A DNA stretch of 64,000 nucleotides from NCBI GenBank assembly GCA_020744225.1, contig JAGMWG010000002.1, positions 1,488,001-1,552,000 on the forward strand, given 5' to 3'. Below are positions 55,096-64,000 of the stretch, piece by piece. This stretch comes from Paraphoma chrysanthemicola (taxonomy: Eukaryota > Ascomycota > Dothideomycetes > Pleosporales > Phaeosphaeriaceae). The translations under genes were made by a program, and so were the position numbers. The notes beneath the pieces are model-generated. The model was not told the DNA's origin and made no database searches. It saw nothing but the letters and a program-made list of their open reading frames with translations. Numbering within the stretch: the stretch's first letter is position 1; the number at the start of each line of letters is the position of its first letter.

Positions 55096-56448
55096 ATGTC
55101 AACCGACAAGAAACTCACAAAGAAGTCAGGTGGCGACAAGAAAGCGAAGAAGACCACCAACACGACACGCGATGCCTCAGCGACTCCGGACACGCCAGTA
55201 CCGATCAGCTCGATAGAGTTGTTTCTCAAGCAGAAGGGCTACAAGGACGCCGCAGGAAAGCTCAAGGAATACGAGGAGTGGCAAAAGACGCAGAATGCGC
55301 CCGAGCCCATGGACGTTGACAGCGATAGCGCATCGAGCTCTGCCTCCAGCAGTAGTTCCGACAGCGACTCGAGCAGTGACTCGAGTAGTGACTCTAGCAG
55401 CGACTCAGAGGCCAGCCAAAAGAAGCCTTTGAAGAAGGTCAAAGCCAGCAAGAAAGCACCAGCCAAGGCCGCTTCGTCCAGTTCTAGCTCAAGCTCGTCC
55501 AGCTCAGATTCCTCCGACTCTTCTGATTCCAGCTCTGATTCAGAGTCGGAAGCAGAAGTTGCGCCCAAGTCAGCAAAGACAAAGAAGGTCACCAAAGCCA
55601 AATCGGTGTCATCATCCTCGGCTTCCTCTTCAAGCGACTCTTCAAGCGATTCTTCAAGCGACTCTTCAAGCGACTCTTCAAGCGACTCCAGCAGCGACAG
55701 CAGCGACTCGGACACAGAGCCTGCGAACAAGCCTCTGCCCGAATCCGGCTCAGACTCCTCCAGCGCATCGAGCGACTCGTCTTCAAGCGACTCGGACAGC
55801 GACAGCAGCTCGGAATCCGAAGCTGAAAAGGTCACAAAGGCAAAGAAGGTCAAGAAGGTCAAGAAGGCAGCATCTGTCACCTCATCGTCAGCGTCTAGCT
55901 CGTCAGATTCATCGAGCGACTCCAGTGACTCTAGCTCGTCGGAAAGCGATTCCGAGGCAGAGAAGAAGGCCCCAGTCAAAGCCACACAGGCCGCAAAGAA
56001 GGCCGCGTCATCCTCATCATCGTCGAGCGACTCAAGCTCTTCTGACAGCTCGTCCGATTCCGACTCGGATGATGAGGCAGTCCCTAGCTCCGTCCAACGC
56101 AAGGGCTCGTCCACCGATTCATCTGCGACTCTCCCTGCTGGCTCGCCCATCCCGGCAGCTGGTAGCAAACGCAAGTACAGCGGCTCGCCATCTGCGGAAG
56201 AGCCTGTAAAGGCTAAGAAGAACCACGTCGAGAACCGCTTTCAGCGCATCAAGGCCGACACCAAGGTAGACCCAAAGCTTTCGAGTAACGCCTATGTGCC
56301 CTACGATTACGCAGAGCGCGCCCATGCCGATCTGATCGTCACCAAGGGTAAAGGCTTCACAAAAGAGAAGAACAAGAAGAAGAGAGGTTCGTACCGTGGC
56401 GGTGCCATTGACACAGCGGGCGGTAAAGGCATTAAATTTGAAGACTGA
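55096..56448 (+). CDS. SRP40: SRP40/Nopp140-like nucleolar protein
   Basis: Single exon of 450 residues, ATG 55096. A LisH-like N-terminus (SSIELFLKQKGYKDAAGKLKEYEEW) is followed by about 280 residues of alternating acidic Ser/Asp/Glu blocks and basic Lys/Ala blocks (KKVKASKKAPAKAA), the hallmark of Nopp140/Srp40 nucleolar chaperones. The C-terminal domain is conserved: NRFQRIKADTKVDPKLSSN, then YVPYDYAERAHADLIVTKGKGFTKEKNKKKRGSYRGG, the SRP40 C-terminal signature. It acts in the nucleolus in ribosomal RNA modification and processing with box H/ACA and C/D snoRNPs. Its start lies only 120 bases from the transposon end, so the promoter may be altered by the insertion. The Ser codons (mostly AGC, TCC, TCG, TCA) make a low-complexity DNA track. 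Confidence 0.9.
   Translation: MSTDKKLTKKSGGDKKAKKTTNTTRDASATPDTPVPISSIELFLKQKGYKDAAGKLKEYEEWQKTQNAPEPMDVDSDSASSSASSSSSDSDSSSDSSSDSSSDSEASQKKPLKKVKASKKAPAKAASSSSSSSSSSSDSSDSSDSSSDSESEAEVAPKSAKTKKVTKAKSVSSSSASSSSDSSSDSSSDSSSDSSSDSSSDSSDSDTEPANKPLPESGSDSSSASSDSSSSDSDSDSSSESEAEKVTKAKKVKKVKKAASVTSSSASSSSDSSSDSSDSSSSESDSEAEKKAPVKATQAAKKAASSSSSSSDSSSSDSSSDSDSDDEAVPSSVQRKGSSTDSSATLPAGSPIPAAGSKRKYSGSPSAEEPVKAKKNHVENRFQRIKADTKVDPKLSSNAYVPYDYAERAHADLIVTKGKGFTKEKNKKKRGSYRGGAIDTAGGKGIKFED
55310..56080. repeat. Low-complexity Ser/Asp codon track in SRP40-like gene
   Basis: About 770 bases of repeated AGC-GAC/TCG-type codons, with near-perfect short direct repeats such as TCTTCAAGCGACTC in tandem around 55630-55690. 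This explains the long open frames on the opposite strand. Confidence 0.85.
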
Positions 56449-57109
56449 AAGCCTTGGACTGACATTGCCTTGGGATAGGATCAGGTCCAAGGATGGCCTT
56501 TGGGGGGAAAGAGTGGACGTTGAAGGATTTTGAAGACGAAGAGAAGAGGCTGCGTAGAGAGTTGTCCATCATAGGGCTACGCAGAGAGTTGTCCATCTTG
56601 AAGTCGGTCGCAAAGAGGTTGAAGAGGACGACTTGATCATGTCCATACACGATTTCCTAGTGTGCAAGGAGTATCTGTATCCTGCAGAGAAGTGCAAGCA
56701 AAACTGTCAAGACCAAAAAGTTGATGTTTCTTGGGAAACGGCGCGTCTACCAATACTGTGGTGGATCCTAGCGTCTACGGTGTATAATAGATGATAGACG
56801 ATTGATTGAATTGGCGAGGCCTTCTACATTTTAGAGTAGCGTCGCTTATCATATGGCGATAACAGATTGCAAGCTGGACATGCTGTTTCACATCCATTTG
56901 TACATGCGACTCCCCCGGCCGTACGCTGTCACACCGTAGTCCCATCACGAGGGATGTTGATACAGGTACAGCTGTCGCCCACTTCATGCTGTCCCAAGGC
57001 CTCTACTGTTACTTCTCCTTCTTTCACCACTTGCGGCACTCGATACCCCTCTTCACATTCCGCCCACGGTTCAATCCTTTAATGTCTTATCCTCTCAATT
57101 CTTCCTTCT
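56449..57109. other. Convergent intergenic region with a short direct repeat
   Basis: 660 bases between SRP40 and FMC1 3' ends. Two 22-base near-copies at 56549-56570 and 56576-56597 (GCTGCGTAGAGAGTTGTCC and GCTACGCAGAGAGTTGTCC) are separated by five bases. No gene seen. Confidence 0.45.
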
Positions 57110-57481
57110 TCACTCCTTTCCTCCACTGCCTTCAGTTTGATACTCCACCGGCAGATCCATCCCCACTCTCCTCGCACTCAATCGCACCCGCTCCTCCTCA
57201 CTCATTCCCATGCCCGGATTATACCGCTCAATCAGCGTGATGTACGTGCGTTGCGCCGCCACATATTGCGCGAATTGCTCGGCGGTGTGGATTTGGGTTG
57301 CGGAGCTGGTTGGTGGGTTGGCAATGGTGGCGCGGATGCGTTGTTGTAGGGTCGAGGGCGAGGAGAGCTTGTGGTGTGCGGTCCGCGTGGGGATTGTGCT
57401 GGCAGGTTGCGGGAGGGGGAGTTCGCGGAGAATACGACGATAGAGGGAGCGGACTTGTGGGGCGGGGGCGGGGGCGGACAT
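57110..57481 (-). CDS. FMC1: Mitochondrial ATP synthase assembly factor Fmc1
   Basis: Single exon, 123 residues, ATG 57481. The N-terminus carries the LYR-like motif of small mitochondrial helical proteins (RSLYRRILRELPLPQP), and the C-terminal half has AEQFAQYVAAQRTYITLIERYNPGMGMSEEERVRLSARRVGMDLP, the fungal Fmc1 block. Fmc1 is a matrix protein that helps Atp12 assemble the F1 sector of ATP synthase, mainly at high temperature. Length fits the family (about 120-160). It is transcribed divergently from the mitochondrial GTPase gene, 200 bases away, so the two may share a promoter. Confidence 0.85.
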   Translation of the reverse strand: MSAPAPAPQVRSLYRRILRELPLPQPASTIPTRTAHHKLSSPSTLQQRIRATIANPPTSSATQIHTAEQFAQYVAAQRTYITLIERYNPGMGMSEEERVRLSARRVGMDLPVEYQTEGSGGKE

Positions 57482-57681
57482 TGTTGGAGGAAGTTGTCGT
57501 GTTGTGTTGGATTCGAGGGATTGGTTAGAAAGTAAGAGCGCGCAATGCGGGTTTGGATGTGTTGTCGAGGTTTGGCTAGAGGTCGGCGCGGAGGTGCTGC
57601 GGCGAAAAAGTTATGGAAGCTTTGACCAAGAGTGAACTTCATCGGCGCATGGGTGCTCGTTTCTTCTAGTTCTCTCCTTCG
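57482..57681. promoter_or_regulatory. Bidirectional promoter of FMC1 and the Mrx8-type GTPase
   Basis: 200-base gap between two divergent start codons, both for mitochondrial proteins. Shared regulation is an inference from the spacing and the functions. Confidence 0.5.
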
Positions 57682-59589
57682 ATGTCGTTATTTCCGACGA
57701 CTTCGAAATACGTATGCCAGCACTGTGTTCAGACTATTGCTCGTCGTCAATATGTATCCGCCACGCTCCCACGATCATACCCGCGACCGGCATTGTCGAG
57801 AAGGCGTCAAGCGCTGATACAGAAGCATGAGTTCCAGCTATGGAAGGCACAGAGAGAAGAGTCCCCGGAGAAGACAGGGTCGAAAGATGACTCTGCAAAT
57901 TCGAATAGATTGAAAGAAGAGTTTGAAGAATGGAAGACAAGGAAGCTCGCCGTAATAGCGAAAAGACGGCAGAGGGAACAAGCGGCCATAAACCGAAAGA
58001 CACCACCTTCCGATGATGTCGCTCCTCAAGGGTCAGACAGCAGGCTCCCTACCGTCAGGAAGTTCGTGGCCCATCCATCAGCAGACGCTGCATCGGCGGG
58101 AAGTAGACTACAGGTTCGCCGAATGGTACCGTCACCAGCGAAAATGGTCGATCGTGATGAACCAGAGGGAATACCCGAGTCCATAGACGGAAGAGGTCAA
58201 CCACGTCTCGGACGCCAGAAACCAGAAGGGCAGGAAATGGGAGTGTCCAAAGGCTCACGCATGGGGGCTAGGGAGACAGAGATCGCTAGGAATCACACGT
58301 TTGAGCAAGCCCAAGGTTCCTCCCAAGACGCAATGAAAGACCAATCGACCACGCCTACCATAGCTAAGCCGGCTGAAAGACTGGTCCGACGCTCGGGAGG
58401 CCGCGTACGACGAGTTCGGCCGCTTCAAGTACGATTTGGGGCAGACCCATCTCAAGGCCCTCCTGAGGGGCGAGCTAGCAGCTCGGGGAGTGCCTCTGAT
58501 GAATTGATACCCTCCTCACCTTCTCGGAGTGTAGCTGCGTCCGTCGAGCGAACCACTTCCACACATTTCAAACAAGAGTCGGCCCAGTCGGCGGTGAAGG
58601 TGCACGACCACTTCAACATGTACTGGGAAACATACCCGCCTACCATTCAGCAGCTGGCTCGTGCAAACACATTCTTCATCAAAGATCGGAAGCCGCCTCG
58701 ACTGCTCAGTAGTGCGGCGCAATTCAGAAAGGTGCCCGATTCGGACGTGCCCGAAGTCGCCTTTGTTGGGCGTAGCAACGTTGGCAAAAGTAGTTTGCTT
58801 AATGCAGTCGTAGACGCCAACGTGAAGGATCTAGTTGCACGAACAAGCGCAACACGGGGGTTTACCAAGACGATGAACTTTTATGGGATAGCGACAGGGT
58901 CTGGTGTGACAGTGGAGAAAGACGCCCAGGGCCATGAAAAGATTGTAGGCCAAGGCGGCCTGGTGATTGTCGATATGCCCGGCTATGGCGAAGGATCAAT
59001 CACATCATGGGGCGTGGAGATCATGAAGTACATCCAGTCGCGTAAGCAATTACGTCGGGTGTTCGTACTACTCGATGCCGAACACGGTATCAAGGACAAA
59101 GATCGTTCACTGCTGGCTTCACTCCGCCTTGTTGGGGTCTCCCATCAGGTCATACTCTCGAAAATGGACAAGCTGTACATTCCCAAGGCTACGGACATCA
59201 AGCGCTTTGACAAGAAAAAAGGTGTTCGGTTGAAGCCTAAGGGCAAGGTGGAGACTCTCCACGCAGCAATGGGGAAACTCAAACCTGAGATCAAGCCGCC
59301 AGTTGGAGGTGGCGCTCTAGGCGAGCTACTCGCTTGCAGTAGCGAACTCGTGGTAGATGGAAGGAGACTCGGTATTGACCATATAAGGTATGCTGTACTA
59401 AAAGCAGTGGGACTCGACGTTGCGCCTGCTAGTTGGTCGCGACCAGAGAAGCACAAAGTGGGAGAGATGGAAGAGGTGAGGAAGGTCAAGGGCTTAACGC
59501 TCAAAAAGGACAAAAAGGAGTTGAAGTCGAGGAATGCACTGAGGGCCAGCAGAGAGGGAAAGCGGTTGTTGCTTCGAAAGAGAGCTTAG
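57682..59589 (+). CDS. Mitochondrial EngB/YihA-family GTPase (Mrx8-type)
   Basis: Single exon of 635 residues, ATG 57682. The first 45 residues (LFPTTSKYVCQHCVQTIARRQYVSATLPRSYPRP) look like a mitochondrial presequence. A long charged, disordered part of about 300 residues follows. The GTPase domain of the EngB type begins near residue 350 (AAQFRKVPDSDVPEVAFVGRSNVGKSSLL). It has the P-loop GRSNVGKS, a switch with ARTSATRGFTKTMNF, G3 DMPGYGEG (about 430) and the NKxD-equivalent SKMDK (about 494). Bacterial EngB assembles the large ribosomal subunit; yeast Mrx8 is the mitochondrial homologue and acts in mitoribosome function. The domain carries insertions (a Lys-rich loop near DKKKGVRLKPKGK) and a basic C-tail. 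It sits head to head with FMC1. Confidence 0.85.
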   Translation: MSLFPTTSKYVCQHCVQTIARRQYVSATLPRSYPRPALSRRRQALIQKHEFQLWKAQREESPEKTGSKDDSANSNRLKEEFEEWKTRKLAVIAKRRQREQAAINRKTPPSDDVAPQGSDSRLPTVRKFVAHPSADAASAGSRLQVRRMVPSPAKMVDRDEPEGIPESIDGRGQPRLGRQKPEGQEMGVSKGSRMGARETEIARNHTFEQAQGSSQDAMKDQSTTPTIAKPAERLVRRSGGRVRRVRPLQVRFGADPSQGPPEGRASSSGSASDELIPSSPSRSVAASVERTTSTHFKQESAQSAVKVHDHFNMYWETYPPTIQQLARANTFFIKDRKPPRLLSSAAQFRKVPDSDVPEVAFVGRSNVGKSSLLNAVVDANVKDLVARTSATRGFTKTMNFYGIATGSGVTVEKDAQGHEKIVGQGGLVIVDMPGYGEGSITSWGVEIMKYIQSRKQLRRVFVLLDAEHGIKDKDRSLLASLRLVGVSHQVILSKMDKLYIPKATDIKRFDKKKGVRLKPKGKVETLHAAMGKLKPEIKPPVGGGALGELLACSSELVVDGRRLGIDHIRYAVLKAVGLDVAPASWSRPEKHKVGEMEEVRKVKGLTLKKDKKELKSRNALRASREGKRLLLRKRA

Positions 59590-59942
59590 AGATTTGATAC
59601 CCAACGATACCTACTCCACTTCTTGAAAGAAACTACATGCCATCTCGTTCTCGGCCATCATTCTATTCTCATCAATTAATGCACAGGCAACATCATCTTA
59701 ACTTGGATCCTTAGCAGTAATTTGAAAATGTTGATGATGGAGACCGATGACATCAGCAGCTGTGAACGAGGCGGAAGGCACGTGTGCTTGGCAGCGCTAG
59801 GACCTCTACGACCAGCTTGCGGTTCGCCGCATCATTCGCAGACGCCAGAGGCATCCATCAACCTTCAACAACGCACCTCACGCCCCACCATCTCTCGAGA
59901 TACGCCATCTTCGCCGGAAGACCTGTCTCTTGAGCTGCCATC
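59590..59942. other. Intergenic region and V-ATPase promoter
   Basis: 350 bases between the GTPase stop and the VPH1 start. No supported gene. A CT-rich leader with CACC repeats precedes the ATG. Confidence 0.4.
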
Positions 59943-62705
59943 ATGGCGCCACCCAAGGACACCATGTTCCGCTCGGCGGACATGTCCTTGACGCAGCTCT
60001 ACATCGCCAACGAGATTGGCCGCGAGGTCGTGTCCGCGCTGGGAGAGCTGGGAACCATGGACTTTAGAGATGTATGTCATGAGATGGGGCTCGGAAGCTA
60101 TAGGGAAGCTTCAGAGATGGGACTGTGGGCTGACGAGTCGATTTGCTAGCTCAATTCCGAGACGACCGCCTTCCAGCGCACCTTCACGCAGGAGATCCGC
60201 CGCCTTGACAACGTGGAGAGACAGCTCAGTATGGTAGACCAAGGCAAAAATGTCGGGCGTCGCTAATGGTTCGTAGGGTACTTTCGCGCCCAGATGGAGA
60301 AGTCGAGCATCCCGATGCGATCCATCTACGACTTCAATAACCCCTTCACCGCGCCGTCCGCATCTGAGATTGACGAGCTTGCCGACAAGAGTCAGAGCTT
60401 GGAACAGAGAATCGCCTCGTTGAACGAGAGCTACGAGACATTGAAGAAGCGCGAGGTGGAGCTCACAGAATGGCGCTGGGTCCTGAGAGAGGCCGGTGGC
60501 TTCTTCGACCGGGCCCGCGGCCAGACGGAGGAGATTCGGCACTCTCTTGACGACAATGACGATGCGCCATTGCTGGCAGATGTCGAGCAGAATGGCCAAA
60601 GCGAGCCTGGTGCGGAGCGCTCCTTCACCGTTATGAACATTGGTTTCGTCGCTGGTGTCATCCCGCGTGAGCGCATGGGCGCTTTTGAGAGGATTCTCTG
60701 GCGTACCCTTCGCGGCAACTTGTACATGAACCAGTCCGAGATTCCGGAGCCCATCATCAACCCCGAGACCAATGAGGAGACTAGCAAGAACGTCTTCATC
60801 ATCTTCGCGCACGGCAAGGAGATCATCGCCAAGATCCGCAAGATCTCAGAGTCCCTCGGTGCAGACTTGTACAGCGTGGACGAGAACAGCGAGCTCCGTC
60901 GCGACCAGATTCGCGAGGTCAACACCCGGTTGAGTGACCTGGCCAGCGTCTTGAAAAACACAAAGTCGACACTGGATGCTGAGCTGACGGCAATTGGCCG
61001 CAATCTGGCTGCCTGGATGGTCATCATCAAGAAAGAGAAGGCTACCTACGAGACTCTGAACAAGTTCTCGTACGATCACCAGCGCAAGACGCTCATTGCC
61101 GAAGCGTGGGCTCCCACGAACGGACTCGGGCTCATCAAATCGACACTCTCAGACGTCAACGAGCGCGCCGGCCTTTCCGTCCCAACCATCGTCAACCAGG
61201 TCAAGACCACCAAGACCCCGCCGACGTACTTCAAGACGAACCGTTTCACTGTTGGCTTCCAGACTATCATCGATGCATATGGAACGATCAAGTACCGCGA
61301 AATCAACCCGGCTCTACCTGCCATTGTCACCTTCCCATTCATGTTCGCTGTCATGTTTGGTGATGCAGGTCATGGTGTCATCCTCCTTCTCGCAGCTTCT
61401 GCCATGATTTACTTCGAACGTCGTCTGGAGCGCAGCAAACTTGACGAACTATTCTCCATGATCTTCTACGGCCGTTACATCGTCCTCATGATGGGCCTCT
61501 TTTCGATTTACACCGGTCTCCTCTACTGCGACGCTTTCTCTCTAGCTCTTCCCTGGTACAAGTCTATGTGGGTTTGGGACGTGGATGACAAGGGCAACAT
61601 GGGTCCTACCTCACATCGCGTTGAAGGCTACACGGTCCCATTCGGTCTGGATTACCGATGGCACGACACCACGAACGATCTGCTCTTTTCCAACAGCTAC
61701 AAGATGAAGCTCAGTATCTTGCTTGGTTGGTGCCACATGACATTTTCGCTCATGTGGTCGCTTGTCAACGCGCGTTACTTCAAGACCAAGATCGATATCT
61801 GGGGTAACTTCGTGCCTGGCATGATCTTCTTCCAGTCCATCTTCGGATATCTTGCCTTTACCATTGTCTACAAGTGGAGCATTGACTGGACTGCCCGTGG
61901 TGAGAGCCCGCCCAGTCTGTTGAACATGTTGATCTTCATGTTCTTGCAGCCTGGTACGCTTGAACCTGGAACAGCGCCTCTGTATCCAGGACAGGCTATT
62001 CTTCAAGTCATTCTTCTTCTTATGGCTCTCGTTTGTGTTCCGATCTTGCTCTTCCTCAAGCCCTTCTACCTCCGCTACGAGCACAACAAGGCTCGCGGTC
62101 TGGGCTACCGTGGCATCGGCGAGACCAGCCGTGTTAGCGCTCTCGATGATGACGACGATGATGTCGAGGGACGTACGCTCAACGGCGGACGCGAGAGCTT
62201 CGGCGATGATGACGATGGTATTGCTATGATCACCCAAGACATCGGACATGGAGACGAACACGAAGAGTTTGAGTTCAGTGAAGTCATGATTCACCAGGTC
62301 ATTCACACTATCGGTACGTCGAGCGCCCACATCTTGACATTCGGGAGTTTTACTAACACATGACCAGAATTCTGCCTCAACTGCGTGTCCCACACCGCAT
62401 CTTACCTCCGTCTCTGGGCCCTCTCGCTTGCCCATCAACGTCTCTCCATTGTGCTCTGGGACATGACCATGAAGAATGCATTCGGTTTTACCGGCATCCA
62501 GGGCTCCATCATCATGGTCGCGGTCTTCTATTTCTGGTTCTCACTCACTATTGCGGTACTATGTGTCATGGAAGGCACGAGCGCCATGTTGCACTCGCTA
62601 CGTCTGCACTGGGTCGAAGCGATGAGCAAGCATTTCATTGGTGATGGTATACCATTCCAGCCATTTAGTTTCAAGACTTTACTGGAGGAGGAACCGGTCG
62701 AGTAG
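59943..62705 (+). CDS. VPH1: V-type proton ATPase subunit a (Vph1)
   Basis: Four exons: 59943-60071, 60150-60228, 60277-62313 and 62368-62705, 860 residues. Introns are 78, 48 and 54 bases with exact phase. The N-terminal cytosolic half starts with MFRSADMSLTQLYIANEIGREVVSALGELGTMDFRD, the family opening, then LNSETTAFQRTFTQEIRRLDNVERQLRYFR. The membrane half holds about eight helices (from VTFPFMFAVMFGDAGHGVILLLAAS). The last exon carries HTASYLRLWALSLAH with the arginine essential for proton transfer (Arg735 in yeast Vph1). It forms the stator and proton half-channels of the vacuolar V0 sector. An acidic luminal or loop stretch (SALDDDDDDVEG) is present. There is a single gene copy in the window, so Golgi (Stv1) versus vacuole cannot be told. 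Confidence 0.95.
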
Positions 62706-64000
62706 CCTTTTTCGTTTGTTTAGTATTTGTATGAGTACGGCGGTTGCGAAGGCAACAATGGAAGAGTATATAGCAATGTACAATGCACCCCTATGTTCTC
62801 TGCCTGTCACGGTGACGGGAAATGTCGGATGGAAGTGAGGTGACGCTTTGAGTGTACGGGTGTATCGCCATACGCTCCGAGTTGCTGGGTGCAGGGTGAA
62901 CAGTGCTCTCAGACATGCTGCCTCAGCTCGTTCCGGCGCACGCGCATCGGAAGCAGTCCCGATTGCAGTGCGGACGTGCGTCAGACATGCGAGAAGCTGA
63001 TGATGGTCGACAGATGTCGTGGAACAAAAGTCAAACCAGTGCTTGTTTTGCTTGTTCCTTTTCATCTTTGCAAATCCAGGTGCTGAACAGTCTACGAAAC
63101 CACAGGCCCTCTGCCTGCTAAATCCAAGTTCATATGTGACCGTAACCATTAATAAAGTGATTGAAATCTCTACAGAGCCTCACAAAGCGGCGCCGTGTCG
63201 CATAGCACAGTCTCGATCAGATCTGAACAAAAATCCCGAAATTGATAGGGCACCAAATTTTCTGAGGCATTATTCCCCCATCCCAATTCCCGGCCCGGCT
63301 TGACCGACCACCCAATGCCCAATAATCATACTTGCGACATTCTAAAATGCGAACAGATCGTCCTGTGTTCCAATCCTCCTACGGGCTGATGCCATTTTGC
63401 GGCGCGCTGGCGGTGCAGCGGGCCTGGGTGGGGTGCGTATGAGGCGCACGCCCACGCAGGGGTGGATTGGGTTGGATGCCGAAGACCATGCATGCGTGCA
63501 ACCAACTGCGACAAGACATGGCCATGTAGCTAGAATCTAGTAAAGATACACACAGCTTCGGTTTCAGCTGGGCTTTGGGAACGTCTGCGTCTACATACGC
63601 TGAACTAATGCAAAGTCCACCGATTCCAGACCTATATCTACTCAAGCCACGGTTCCTACTTGCAGAGCATCAGTAGGATCGTTCGGAGCGGTGTAAAAAC
63701 CTCCCCAATCGAGACTATCTAATCGGCAAGTTTTCAAGGGAACGCACCGATCCGCGCGGTACGCATGGCTTGAGGGATATTAGCTGCGTCCAATCGCGGG
63801 GCGGTGGCTGATGTCAAAGGCGGTGGGAAAAGGTGTAGGACTAGTAGACTAGTTGATACGGACAGGGATGAGCTGGGTAGCTGCGTTTGCGTGCGCTGGG
63901 GATGCAACATTGCTGGTCGGATCGAAGCTTGCGTTGCGCAATGGGGATGTGGGTATAAAGGGCCGTTTGTGCACTTGCGTCGTCGCGTTTGTGTCTTTTC
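62706..64000. promoter_or_regulatory. Terminal intergenic region with TATA box for a downstream gene
   Basis: About 1.3 kb downstream of VPH1. No supported gene; a minus frame of 156 codons (62679-63149) overlaps the 3' UTR and lacks features. A TATAAAG at 63954-63960 followed by GC-rich leader sequence suggests a plus-strand transcription start at the window edge. Confidence 0.4.

Noticed and set aside
55630..55690. Regular short repeats that look array-like
   Set aside because: They are Ser/Asp codon repeats in a coding region with no spacer variation, so not a CRISPR or satellite array.
55239..56174. Long minus-strand open frame (311 codons) opposite the SRP40-like gene
   Set aside because: It is the mirror image of the Ser/Asp codon repeats of the real gene and has no natural composition other than Leu/Glu/Ser runs.
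62679..63149. 156-codon minus-strand frame over the VPH1 3' end
   Set aside because: Overlaps the end of a well-supported gene and has no family resemblance.

Overview
This window is nuclear DNA of a filamentous ascomycete, most likely a Dothideomycete (Mycosphaerella/Capnodiales-like); the class is an inference. The evidence is short GT..AG introns of about 44 to 94 bases (a few longer), many with a recognisable CTAAC/CTGAC branch site, five HET-domain genes, a Fot1/pogo-type DNA transposon with a TA target duplication, a decayed transposon that looks C-to-T mutated (RIP-like), and typical fungal housekeeping proteins (Sec3, Srp40, Fmc1, Mrx8-type GTPase, V-ATPase subunit a). No rRNA, tRNA or CRISPR array could be supported. 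Exon joins below were worked out by eye from splice sites and reading-frame phase, not from transcripts.

The left part (about 1-31 kb) has an accessory character. It holds a partial membrane-protein gene, four HET-domain genes (2.3-4.5, 7.8-9.9, 12.4-14.6 and 23.8-25.5 kb), a nucleotide-sugar/triose-phosphate-type transporter, several unrecognised proteins, a decayed transposase (20.8-21.5 kb) in AT-rich DNA, and two paralogous cysteine-rich proteins (10.7 and 22.3 kb, opposite strands) with a shared pattern of six paired-cysteine motifs that I cannot assign to a known family. Near 26 kb is a short Stn1-type OB-fold protein, followed by a GPI-anchored Cys-rich cell-surface protein and an NTF2/SnoaL-like protein.

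The middle part (30-47 kb) mixes core and accessory genes: a basic unknown protein, a RibD-type deaminase, a DnaJ protein of the DNAJC9 type, an unknown nuclear-looking protein in four exons, a secreted FAD-linked oxidase, an alpha/beta hydrolase, a CorA-like membrane protein, a DUF1295-type membrane protein and a large intronless HET protein with an internal 27-bp tandem duplication.

The right part (47.8-62.7 kb) is conserved core: SEC3 (exocyst) on the minus strand and a SRP40/Nopp140-like nucleolar gene on the plus strand, pushed apart by a 1.85-kb Fot1/pogo-like element with perfect 66-bp terminal inverted repeats; FMC1 and a mitochondrial EngB/Mrx8-type GTPase transcribed divergently from a 200-bp gap; and VPH1 (V-ATPase subunit a). 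The last 1.3 kb has no gene and ends in a TATA-containing promoter-like sequence for a gene beyond the window.
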